A DNA stretch of 50,751 nt from positions 60,025 through 110,775 of the forward strand of contig NVXJ01000002.1 in NCBI GenBank assembly GCA_002733885.1, given 5' to 3'. A program made the position numbers and the translations under genes. Origin of the DNA: Arcobacter sp. (GTDB lineage: Bacteria > Campylobacterota > Campylobacteria > Campylobacterales > Sulfurimonadaceae). Shown piece after piece: positions 17,869 through 24,646 of this stretch; positions within the stretch are counted from its first letter, which is position 1; each line of letters starts with the position of its first letter. A model generated the notes under the pieces. The model was given only the letters and a program-made list of their open reading frames with translations. It was not told where the DNA came from and made no database searches.

Positions 17869-18424
17869 TTAGTTTCCTATATTTTATAGTTTTTGGAGTA
17901 ATATAAATATCAGCTTGAATATCATAATAATCTGTAATTTTTTCATCACAAAGACATTCATCTAACTGAACAAAAATTGTAATGGGTTTAGTATCTAGGG
18001 TTGGAAAGAACCTGTCATACATTCCCTTCCCAAAACCAATTCGCCTTGCATCTGAATCCACCCCAAGAACAGGCACAATAGCAACATCAACATTTTTAAT
18101 TTTTTTATGTGTATTATTTGGCTCACTAACACCGAATTTACCAATGCTCAGTGGCTGTCGATATGGTACCATCTTAAAACTTTCGCCAACCATAAATGGC
18201 ACATAACATTTTATTATATTTCTTTTTCTATTTTCTAATAATTTACGTAAATCAACCTCATATCCAAGGGGCAAATAAAACAGTATAGAAGAAGGATTAA
18301 TCTCATCTAGTATCTTTCCCAGTACTTTAGAAACCCGATGTTCTTTATAAATTTTGTTATTTAATGAAGCAGTTTTTAACTTTTTCATGCAGAGTTTACG
18401 AAATGATGCCTTATCTATACTCAC
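17774..18424 (-). CDS. 5-formyltetrahydrofolate cyclo-ligase family protein
   Basis: This family converts 5-formyl-THF to 5,10-methenyl-THF with ATP. The substrate- and ATP-binding patterns are present: RKLLENR, YVPFMVG, VPVLGVDSDARRIGFGKGMYDRFF and VQLDECLCDEKI, within a protein of 216 residues. The family fold appears to end near residue 185 (ITPKTIKYRKLN). The remaining 31 residues (RRWDCYRQRSNRIFYLKK) are read out of frame across the rny start and look like accidental translation. A one-base change near 17870-17880 would put a stop just before the rny ATG. It shares a divergent promoter region with the thioredoxin-like gene at 18531. Confidence 0.88.
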   Translation of the reverse strand: MSIDKASFRKLCMKKLKTASLNNKIYKEHRVSKVLGKILDEINPSSILFYLPLGYEVDLRKLLENRKRNIIKCYVPFMVGESFKMVPYRQPLSIGKFGVSEPNNTHKKIKNVDVAIVPVLGVDSDARRIGFGKGMYDRFFPTLDTKPITIFVQLDECLCDEKITDYYDIQADIYITPKTIKYRKLNVKSDSLRRWDCYRQRSNRIFYLKKVKQCSI

Positions 18425-18457
18425 ATTAAGCCTTAATAGTATAATATCGCGTTTAAA

Positions 18458-18490
18458 TTGTGTGTCAAATCACAGACATTGCACACACAA
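18458..18490. promoter_or_regulatory. Inverted repeat in the 5-FCL / thioredoxin-lipoprotein divergent region
   Basis: TTGTGTGT (18458-18465) and ACACACAA (18483-18490) form a perfect 8-base inverted repeat separated by 17 bases. It lies midway between divergent genes and next to AT-rich stretches that could serve as -10 elements on either strand (GATAATAT at about 18494 on plus). It is a candidate operator; no regulator is evident. Confidence 0.35.
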
Positions 18491-18530
18491 AATGATAATA
18501 TACCCATAATATATCCAAAGGAAATTTTAA

Positions 18531-19082
18531 ATGTCATTAAAAAACCTTCTCGTCAGCCTATCTACAGTTTTTATCTTAGCTGCCTGTAGTGATTCATCAC
18601 AAGATGAATTAAATTCTCTAGTATCGAAGTCTACTTATGAGCTTAAAGACCTTAAAAATGTTGAGTATAAGATTATTAAAGAGGGCAGAAACTTTAGTGT
18701 TGAAGGATTAGAAGACAAGGTTATCATATTTGATATTTTTGCAACCTGGTGTCCTCCATGTAGGGCAGCAGCACCTAATCTTTCTACCTTACAAAAAAAT
18801 TACAAAAATGAAATAAAGATTATTGGTATTTTAATTGAAGAAGATAAGTCAAACACTTATGTACAGCGTTTTGTAGATACATATGGAGCGGAGTATAGTA
18901 TTTCTAATGCCCCCGACAACCATGACCTAGCTCGCGCAGTTGCTGCGACTACAGATGTTGGACAAGGATTCCCTATCCCTTTAATGGTAATGTTTTATAA
19001 GGGCAAGTATATAAACCATTATATAGGCGCGGTACCTGAAGAGATGATAGAAATGGATATTAAAAAAGCTATGGGTAAATAG
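18531..19082 (+). CDS. Thioredoxin-like lipoprotein (TlpA/ResA family)
   Basis: A 183-residue lipoprotein with signal sequence and lipobox (VFILAAC, lipidated Cys at residue 19), followed by a thioredoxin fold. The redox motif is WCPPC (in FATWCPPCRAAAP), and the fold continues with IIGILIEED and a cis-proline region (GFPIPLMVMF). Such proteins act in the periplasm as disulfide reductases, often for cytochrome c or other thiol partners; the substrate cannot be told here. An AAAGGAAA site precedes the ATG. It is 13 bases upstream of ftsY and in the same order as in Campylobacter, so probably cotranscribed with ftsY. Confidence 0.93.
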   Translation: MSLKNLLVSLSTVFILAACSDSSQDELNSLVSKSTYELKDLKNVEYKIIKEGRNFSVEGLEDKVIIFDIFATWCPPCRAAAPNLSTLQKNYKNEIKIIGILIEEDKSNTYVQRFVDTYGAEYSISNAPDNHDLARAVAATTDVGQGFPIPLMVMFYKGKYINHYIGAVPEEMIEMDIKKAMGK

Positions 19083-19095
19083 GGAGAAAATACAA

Positions 19096-19977
19096 ATGTT
19101 TGGTTTTTTCAAAAAAGGTCTCAGTAAAACAGCCGATGCCATTAAGACTATTGTTCCAAAGAAAAAAATAAAAATTTCAAAAGAAGAGCTCGAAGATATC
19201 TTACTTGAGTCTGATGTCCATTATGATCTTATAGAAAAAATTCTTAATGAGATTCCTTATGATGAAGTAAAACGTGAGCACTTAGAACCAAAACTTTTAG
19301 CCTGTTTTAATTGGACTTATTATGATGAAAAAGAGTTTGAGCTTCCTAAGGTTCAACTTATCATTGGCGTTAATGGAGCCGGTAAGACAACTACCATTGC
19401 TAAGCTTTCACAAAAGTATTTAGATGAGGGTAAACAAGTGATGCTAGGCGCGGCAGACACTTTTAGAGCAGCGGCCATTGAACAACTAACACGTTGGGCG
19501 CAAAAGATAGGGGTACCTATTGTTTCTACAAAGCAAGGGCATGACCCTTCTGCTGTTGCCTTTGACACTATTGCCTCAGCTAAGGCTAAAAACTTTGATT
19601 ATGTTTTAATTGATACCGCAGGACGATTACACACCCAAACTAATCTTGCAAATGAGCTTAAAAAAATTGTACGTATCTGTGACAAGGCACATTCTGGAGC
19701 CCCTCATGATAAGATTCTTATCTTAGATGGAACCCAAGGAAACTCAGCCATAGAGCAGGCTCGAGCCTTTAATGAGATGGTTAAGATTGATGCGATTATT
19801 ATAACAAAGTTAGACGGTACAGCTAAGGGTGGTTCAGTTTTTAGTATTGCCTACGCTCTTGAAATACCTATTATATATATAGGTATAGGCGAAACACCTG
19901 CTGACTTAGTGGCCTTTGATAAACATGAGTTTGTTAATGACTTTTTAGATGCAATCTTTATAGAAGAAACTGTTTAA
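19096..19977 (+). CDS. ftsY: Signal recognition particle receptor FtsY
   Basis: FtsY is the membrane receptor that brings SRP-ribosome complexes to the translocon. The 293-residue product consists of the N domain and the GTPase G domain: GVNGAGKTTTIAKL (G1), DTFRAAAIEQL, LIDTAGRLHTQ and TKLDGTAKGG. The acidic N-terminal A domain of the E. coli protein is absent apart from a short basic start (MFGFFKKGLSKTADAIK) that probably binds lipid; this short form is normal in the phylum. An AGGGAGAAA ribosome site precedes the ATG. A strong hairpin follows the stop codon. Confidence 0.97.
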   Translation: MFGFFKKGLSKTADAIKTIVPKKKIKISKEELEDILLESDVHYDLIEKILNEIPYDEVKREHLEPKLLACFNWTYYDEKEFELPKVQLIIGVNGAGKTTTIAKLSQKYLDEGKQVMLGAADTFRAAAIEQLTRWAQKIGVPIVSTKQGHDPSAVAFDTIASAKAKNFDYVLIDTAGRLHTQTNLANELKKIVRICDKAHSGAPHDKILILDGTQGNSAIEQARAFNEMVKIDAIIITKLDGTAKGGSVFSIAYALEIPIIYIGIGETPADLVAFDKHEFVNDFLDAIFIEETV

Positions 19978-19978
19978 A

Positions 19979-20003
19979 AAAAGATGACATTATGTCATCT
20001 TTT
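19979..20003 (+). terminator. Terminator after ftsY
   Basis: AAAAGATGACAT and ATGTCATCTTTT form a near-perfect 12-base inverted repeat with a minimal loop immediately after the ftsY stop codon. The second arm ends in a T-run. The A-run on the other side would let it work on the opposite strand too. Confidence 0.8.
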
Positions 20004-20051
20004 CCCTCTATTTTAAAATCTTATCTTATAGTATTTATATAAAGGACTTCC

Positions 20052-21398
20052 ATGGCCAAGAAAAAGAAAGTTTTATTTGAATGTCAGCACTGTGGTTTGA
20101 CCTCTGCTAAGTGGATGGGAAAATGTACCAACTGTGGTACATGGGATTCCTTAGTTGAGCTTAATGAACAAGAACAAGAGATTGTAAAACTTACTTCAAA
20201 GACTTCGGGTTCAAGTAAGGCCAAGGCTATTACAGAAATCCTTGAAACTGAGGTTGAGAGGTTTTCTTCTAATGATGATGAATTAGACCTTGTTCTTGGG
20301 GGTGGAATTGTTCCGGGTTCACTTACTCTTATTGGGGGAAGTCCTGGTGTTGGAAAGTCAACCCTACTTTTAAAAATCGCTTCTAACCTTGCTAAACAAG
20401 GTAAAAATGTTTTATATGTAACAGGGGAAGAGTCAGAAGGCCAAATTAAACTTCGTGCCAATAGACTTGATGCCAATAATAAAAACCTTTATTTACTAAG
20501 TGAAATACGCTTAGAGCAGGTACTTTTAGAACTTACCGAGCGTTCTTATGAATGTATTATTATTGACTCTATTCAGACCTTATATTCTGACGCCATTTCT
20601 TCTGCTCCGGGTTCCGTTACTCAAGTAAGGCAAATAACCTTTGATCTTATGCGTATTGCTAAAGAAAAGAAGATTGCAATTTTTCTAATTGGTCATATTA
20701 CAAAAGAAGGTTCCATTGCAGGACCACGTGTACTAGAGCATATGGTAGATACCGTTTTATACTTTGAAGGTGATTCTTCTCAGGAATTAAGAATTCTTCG
20801 TGGTTTTAAAAACCGTTTTGGACCCACCTCTGAAATAGGTGTTTTTGAGATGAAGGCAGAAGGACTCGTTTCTGCAAAAAATATATCCTCACGTTTTTTC
20901 TCTAAAACAAATGCCCAACCGGGTTCAGCACTCACTGTTATTATGGAAGGTTCTAGACCTATTATCTTAGAAGTACAAGCCCTTGTATCTGAATCTCACG
21001 CACCAAATCCTAAACGTCAAGCAACAGGATTTGAAAATAACAGGCTAAACATGCTTCTTGCCTTACTAGAACGAAAACTAGAAATACCTCTAAATCAATA
21101 TGATGTGTTTATCAATATAACAGGTGGTATCAAAATCACAGAAACCTCTGCTGACTTAGCAATACTAGCCGCCATCATCAGTAGCTTTAGAAACAGAGCC
21201 ATTTCAAAAGAAACCATTTTCATAGGTGAAGTATCCCTAGTAGGCGATGTAAGAGAAGTCTACCAACTAGACCCAAGACTAAAAGAATCCGCCTTACACA
21301 AGTTTTCAAAGGCCCTAATAGCAAAAAAACCCGCCGACACCTTTGGTATTAAATGTTATGAGGTAAACGAGGTAAGTAAGCTTATTGATTGGATGTGA
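20052..21398 (+). CDS. radA: DNA repair protein RadA
   Basis: RadA processes branched recombination intermediates as a hexameric ATPase related to RecA and DnaB. The 448-residue product has the N-terminal zinc finger (CQHCGLTSAKWMGKCTNCG), Walker A (GGSPGVGKSTL), Walker B (CIIIDSIQTL), the RadA-specific FKNRFGPTSEIGVFEM segment with KNRFG, and the C-terminal Lon-like domain (about 280-448, GGIKITETSADLAILAAI). An AAAGGAC site precedes the ATG. The last 200 bases are noticeably rich in C and poor in G on the coding strand, a bias that continues past the gene. The repeat region follows directly. Confidence 0.97.
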   Translation: MAKKKKVLFECQHCGLTSAKWMGKCTNCGTWDSLVELNEQEQEIVKLTSKTSGSSKAKAITEILETEVERFSSNDDELDLVLGGGIVPGSLTLIGGSPGVGKSTLLLKIASNLAKQGKNVLYVTGEESEGQIKLRANRLDANNKNLYLLSEIRLEQVLLELTERSYECIIIDSIQTLYSDAISSAPGSVTQVRQITFDLMRIAKEKKIAIFLIGHITKEGSIAGPRVLEHMVDTVLYFEGDSSQELRILRGFKNRFGPTSEIGVFEMKAEGLVSAKNISSRFFSKTNAQPGSALTVIMEGSRPIILEVQALVSESHAPNPKRQATGFENNRLNMLLALLERKLEIPLNQYDVFINITGGIKITETSADLAILAAIISSFRNRAISKETIFIGEVSLVGDVREVYQLDPRLKESALHKFSKALIAKKPADTFGIKCYEVNEVSKLIDWM

Positions 21399-21409
21399 GT
21401 TCGGAAAAT

Positions 21410-21477
21410 TAAACGCCCACTTCTGGGCGTTTATCCGAACGAAACCGTAGGGGATGTGCCGAAGGCTTAACATCAAT
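21410..21477 (+). repeat. Two-hairpin intergenic element, copy 1 (3' arm of inner hairpin lost)
   Basis: A hairpin of 10 pairs (21410-21419 with 21424-21433, arms AACGCCCA/TGGGCGTT, loop CTTC) lies just after radA. Three bases later comes the conserved core start CGAAACCG (from 21440), then GGATGTGCC, then GAAGGCTTAA. Compared with copies 2 and 3, the loop and the 3' arm of the inner hairpin are missing. The first hairpin could also act as the radA terminator. Confidence 0.7.
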
Positions 21478-21505
21478 AAAAAAAGCGAAGCTTTCTCCAC
21501 TAAAA

Positions 21506-21585
21506 GTGAACGACACCTGCGTGTCGTTCACCTGTGCGAAACCGAAGGTGATGTGCCCCCTGGCACCACCGAAGGCCTAAGCAAT
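21506..21585 (+). repeat. Two-hairpin intergenic element, copy 2 (complete)
   Basis: First hairpin: GTGAACGACAC (21506-21516) pairs with GTGTCGTTCAC (21521-21531), loop CTGC. After two bases comes the core GCGAAACCGAA. An inner hairpin follows: GGTG (21547-21550) pairs with CACC (21567-21570), and after an AT bulge GTGCC (21553-21557) pairs with GGCAC (21562-21566), loop CCCT. The core ends GAAGGCCTAAGCAAT. The GAA on each side of the inner stem would form a symmetric GAA/GAA internal loop closed by CC and GG. Confidence 0.8.
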
Positions 21586-21650
21586 TCAAGAAGTAAAACC
21601 TCTTCTTTCCAAAAATGAACCAACATCCGCCTAATATAAAAAATACAAGG

Positions 21651-21758
21651 CATTAACTACCTAAAAACACCCCTCTTTATCTATCCTACATTTCCAAAAC
21701 AACACAAAAACCACAAACTTTAAATCATCACTCCAAAACTATACAAATTCACTACTCA
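21651..21758 (+). promoter_or_regulatory. 108-base tract without G, candidate Rho loading site
   Basis: From 21651 to 21758 the plus strand contains no G at all but many C (for example ACACCCCTC and CCACAAAC). C-rich, G-poor, unstructured RNA after a gene is the classic picture of a rut site, so Rho-dependent termination of the radA transcript is plausible. The rest of the 415-base gap from radA to 21814 holds the two element copies above and the promoter below; no gene is visible in it. Confidence 0.45.
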
Positions 21759-21776
21759 GATTTATCATTTCTCTAG

Positions 21777-21782
21777 TATAAT
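21777..21782 (+). promoter_or_regulatory. -10 element for the 90-residue protein gene
   Basis: TATAAT 31 bases before the start codon at 21814, preceded by AT-rich sequence and followed by an AAGGAC ribosome site at about 21801. No clear -35. Confidence 0.5.
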
Positions 21783-21813
21783 CTAAATATATATACTATT
21801 AAGGACTACTTTC

Positions 21814-22086
21814 ATGAATAAATGTGGTATCGACGCGGAATACAGAGGAGAAGAACGTTATTCTAAACTTTCTCTAGCCTACGCAAATGCTGAAGAAGAA
21901 AAAAAGATTAATGATGCCTTTGATGAAGTGACTTCAAAATATACTATTCAACCACAAACCTATATTTCTGATATTACTGATGGTCGTAAGGTTCTTGTTA
22001 TTGAATATCATGATGATTATGATAGAGATGCAGGTACAATCTTTGAAGAAATAATGAAAAAACTTGATATCAAAGAATGTAGTTAA
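21814..22086 (+). CDS. Conserved-looking small protein of unknown function (90 aa)
   Basis: I do not recognise this family. The product is small, soluble and acidic, with no signal peptide or membrane helix. It starts MNKCGIDAEYRGEERYSKLSLAYANAEEEKKI, has a predicted central strand (KVLVIEYHDDYDRDAG) and a C-terminal helix (FEEIMKKLDIKECS). Two cysteines sit near the ends (residues 4 and 89). It has its own TATAAT promoter and an AAGGAC ribosome site, and stands alone between radA and fliL with more than 300 bases on either side. Codon use resembles that of its neighbours, which supports a real gene. Confidence 0.75.
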   Translation: MNKCGIDAEYRGEERYSKLSLAYANAEEEKKINDAFDEVTSKYTIQPQTYISDITDGRKVLVIEYHDDYDRDAGTIFEEIMKKLDIKECS

Positions 22087-22388
22087 TCGCCTTAAACAAA
22101 GATACAAATAGTACTAGATACAAGGGCCTTCATGGTCCATTCTACCCCACTTGTAAAAAACAGCAATAGTAGCTAAAACAATCAACTAAGGTATTGAGAC
22201 AGGACTTAATCTCTTATACTAAAATAAAAAAATTTATAGAAGATTTTCTATTATCTTATTCCTCTTTGGCTTACTTTTTATCAATTCTAACTAAAATACA
22301 AAGATTATCTTTGAAACTTCTTAGCAGACCTTCACAAAGCTCGTTTCTTCGCTATAATGTAATCAACTAACCAATCAGGAGACCTTAA
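22087..22388. other. 302-base intergenic region before fliL
   Basis: No gene is visible. A weak imperfect hairpin lies near 22120-22135 (GGGCC with GGTCC, loop TTCAT) and could be the end of the preceding transcript. The stretch 22200-22320 is AT-rich without repeats. The fliL promoter lies at its right end. Confidence 0.5.
22331..22358 (+). promoter_or_regulatory. Vegetative promoter for fliL-acpS
   Basis: TTCACA (22331-22336), 16 bases, then TATAAT (22353-22358), about 30 bases before the fliL ATG. A CAGGAG ribosome site follows at about 22376. No GG-N10-GC pattern of sigma-54 flagellar promoters is seen. Confidence 0.6.
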
Positions 22389-22913
22389 ATGGCTGAAGAA
22401 GAAAATACTGAAGAAACAAATAACGATACTGCCGAACCAAAAAAATCAAATAACCTTGTTTTAATTATTATTGCTGTTGTTCTAGTTCTAGTCTTAGCCA
22501 TTGTTGGCGTTGTCGTTGTTATGCTTGCAGGTGGTGATGATGCACCACAATCAGCGCAAAGCCAGCAAAGTGCAAAAAATAAGCCAATGAAACTTATGGA
22601 TTCAATGGAAGTTGGACCAATGTTTCCTTTAGATACTTTTACAGTCAACCTACTTAGTGACAGTGGAAGACGTTACTTAAAAGTACAAATGAACTTAGAA
22701 CTAGATGACGAAGAATTAGCAGCAGAGCTTGAAAGTAAAACAGCGGTGGTAAGAGATGTATGTATACGCTTATTATCTTCTAAAACATTAGAAGAAATTT
22801 CCACTGCAAAAGGGAAAGATAAGCTTAAAGAACAAATTGTTAATCAGCTTAACTTGCGTATGCGTGATGGAAATATCAGAAATGTGTACTTTACAGAGTT
22901 TGTAGTCCAATAG
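22389..22913 (+). CDS. fliL: Flagellar basal-body-associated protein FliL
   Basis: FliL is an inner-membrane protein that surrounds and stabilises the stator units. The 174-residue product has an acidic cytoplasmic start (MAEEENTEETNNDTAEP), one membrane helix (LVLIIIAVVLVLVLAIVGVVVVML), a low-complexity linker (QSAQSQQSAKNK) and a stomatin-like periplasmic domain (PLDTFTVNLLSDSGRRYLKVQMNLEL) ending in VYFTEFVVQ, the usual FliL C-terminus. It is followed by acpS after one base, an order shared with Campylobacter. The stator genes it serves are 8 kb away. Confidence 0.95.
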   Translation: MAEEENTEETNNDTAEPKKSNNLVLIIIAVVLVLVLAIVGVVVVMLAGGDDAPQSAQSQQSAKNKPMKLMDSMEVGPMFPLDTFTVNLLSDSGRRYLKVQMNLELDDEELAAELESKTAVVRDVCIRLLSSKTLEEISTAKGKDKLKEQIVNQLNLRMRDGNIRNVYFTEFVVQ

Positions 22914-22914
22914 A

Positions 22915-23271
22915 TTGATTGGCATAGACCTAATAAAGACACCAAGAATGAAGGGCTCTATTGAGCGCTTCGGAAACAAGTTTTTAAACCGCTTTTTATC
23001 CCCTGAAGAAATCTTACTTATTAAAGACCATAAAACGGCTGCCGGCTTTTGGGCTGCTAAAGAAGCTTGTTCAAAAGCCTTAGGTTGTGGAATAGGCAAG
23101 GAATGTGGTTTTCAAGATATAAAGATAAGTAAAACAGCTAAGGGTGCACCTCATATAAGCCTTTCACAAAGACTTATAAAAGACTATAAGATTAATGATA
23201 TATCTGTTTCTATCACTCATGATGGGGACTACGCCATGGCCGTTGTTGCTATTGAAACTACGAAAAGCTAA
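22915..23271 (+). CDS. acpS: Holo-[acyl-carrier-protein] synthase AcpS
   Basis: AcpS transfers 4'-phosphopantetheine from CoA to acyl carrier protein, activating it for fatty acid synthesis. The 118-residue product has both family signatures: GIDLIKTPRM at the start (metal-binding Asp) and FWAAKEACSKALG (catalytic Glu/Lys), then SVSITHDGDYAMAVV. The start codon is TTG at 22915, one base after the fliL stop; MIGIDL is the canonical N-terminus, so this start is well supported. Its stop codon abuts that of the convergent thiS gene with no intervening base. Confidence 0.93.
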   Translation: MIGIDLIKTPRMKGSIERFGNKFLNRFLSPEEILLIKDHKTAAGFWAAKEACSKALGCGIGKECGFQDIKISKTAKGAPHISLSQRLIKDYKINDISVSITHDGDYAMAVVAIETTKS

Positions 23272-23472
23272 TCAACCACCACCTACAAAGTCCAGTAACT
23301 CTATCTTGTCACCATCATTTAAAAGGTGTTCGTTCCAAGACTCTTGTTTAACAATATTCATATTAACAGCTGCTGCCATCACCTTATCGACTATACCTAA
23401 GTCATTCATCATCTCTAAAAGTGTTATTTCTTCTTGATATACCTTATCTTCACCATTTACTATAAGCTTCAT
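23272..23472 (-). CDS. thiS: Sulfur carrier protein ThiS
   Basis: ThiS is a ubiquitin-like protein whose C-terminal glycine is adenylated and thiocarboxylated to supply sulfur for the thiazole of thiamine. The product has 66 residues, the normal family size, starts MKLIVNGEDK, has the internal AAAVNMNIV strand and ends DFVGGG, with the required terminal GG. No thiF, thiG or thiH lies nearby, so its partners are encoded elsewhere. It is tail-to-tail with acpS. Confidence 0.9.
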   Translation of the reverse strand: MKLIVNGEDKVYQEEITLLEMMNDLGIVDKVMAAAVNMNIVKQESWNEHLLNDGDKIELLDFVGGG

Positions 23473-23573
23473 TCTATTTCTCCATAATTATTATATTGTC
23501 AATATTATTTGCGAAAGTATAGCACTTCTTTGGAGTAAATTCTAATAGTCATCATACTAAAACTGAAATTAAT

Positions 23574-23601
23574 GGGGCACCTGGTCGTATTTTAGTACCC
23601 C
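23574..23601 (-). terminator. Weak hairpin downstream of the methyltransferase gene
   Basis: GGGGCAC (23574-23580) and GTACCCC (23595-23601) pair with one mismatch around a 14-base loop, 17 bases past the methyltransferase stop. There is no T-run, so termination is uncertain. Confidence 0.3.
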
Positions 23602-23617
23602 TTACAAATTAGAAGCT

Positions 23618-24610
23618 TTAGGCCTGCTGTCTAAAAGACATCATCTTAAAGCGTTCCCCTAAAAAGTCAGGTAAAAACAGTGGCTTGGCGCGTTCTATCT
23701 CATAGGTGTACATTTCTTCACCACCCTGCTCTTTTAACATTTCTAAGAGCTCCAATAAGCCCATATCAATAAGGGCCAAGGCCTGAGTCTTATATGAGGT
23801 CATTTCAATGTCTGCCTCGGCGTAGGCATCTTTTAAGTGCTCAAAACAAACATCATAAGTGATATCGCAATCGCAAAACACATCAGATAGATTTAAATCT
23901 TCATCAAAAAGAGGAATTACCTTATGTTCTTTATATATGCGTATGGAAAAATCAGGTCTTGCCTGCATCTCTCCATAATCATAAGTCATAAACTCAAAGG
24001 TCTTTGCCGCAGACTTCATCTCTAAGGCAAATGCTTCATAACCCAAGGCTATTTCGCCCTTATCCTTATGATACTTCTTTGCTTTTTCACTTACCCAAGC
24101 GTTTTCTTCCTCAAAAATAATCTTTCCTTCTTTCATAGTACCTATTTTATCTTTATAAATAAGCTCACATGAAAAGGCATCAAAAATTTCATTGGCTATA
24201 AAAAAAGCCGATTCTAGATTAAGTTCACTTAAGGATCTAACATGAGAAAGCTTAACAACGTCTCCAAAAGATTCTTCAAAATATTTATCTTGCGTCTCTT
24301 GTAAAAAGTCAAATTTTTCTACTGTTATAAAAGAAAGTGTATCTAAGAGTTCAGGTCTTAGTGTATAGATAAACTGCACTATGTCAGCCGATAAATAACC
24401 CTTATGCGCGCCAATCTCACAGATTGTGGTATTTGAAGGCAAAAAGCCCTCATCTATTAAAGAAATAATATGCTTAGCTATACTACCTCCAAAATATTTA
24501 GAAGTAGATACAGAGGTATAAAAGTCACCCTCTTTTCCAATTTCTTTATATTTTGTATAATATCCATCTTGACCATACAGCCAATCATACATATATTCAC
24601 TAAACTTCAT
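23618..24610 (-). CDS. SAM-dependent methyltransferase of the NDUFAF7/COG1565 family
   Basis: The 330-residue product has the family features: FYTSVSTSKYFGGSIAKHI near the N-terminus, a SAM-binding strand-loop (TTICEIGAHKGYLSADI), ITVEKFD, and the ANEIFDAFSCELIY segment that is characteristic of the family. In mitochondria the homologue methylates an arginine of a complex I subunit. The bacterial substrate is not established, but a link to NADH dehydrogenase is possible. It is soluble. It lies after the TolC-like gene on the same strand with a 36-base gap. Confidence 0.88.
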   Translation of the reverse strand: MKFSEYMYDWLYGQDGYYTKYKEIGKEGDFYTSVSTSKYFGGSIAKHIISLIDEGFLPSNTTICEIGAHKGYLSADIVQFIYTLRPELLDTLSFITVEKFDFLQETQDKYFEESFGDVVKLSHVRSLSELNLESAFFIANEIFDAFSCELIYKDKIGTMKEGKIIFEEENAWVSEKAKKYHKDKGEIALGYEAFALEMKSAAKTFEFMTYDYGEMQARPDFSIRIYKEHKVIPLFDEDLNLSDVFCDCDITYDVCFEHLKDAYAEADIEMTSYKTQALALIDMGLLELLEMLKEQGGEEMYTYEIERAKPLFLPDFLGERFKMMSFRQQA

Positions 24611-24646
24611 TTTCTAAGCCTTTTATTTTATCTATCAGTAAGATAT

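Noticed and set aside
23574-23601. GGGGCAC...GTACCCC as the terminal repeats of an insertion sequence remnant
   Set aside because: The arms are only seven bases with a mismatch, 14 bases apart, with no target-site duplication or transposase remnant.
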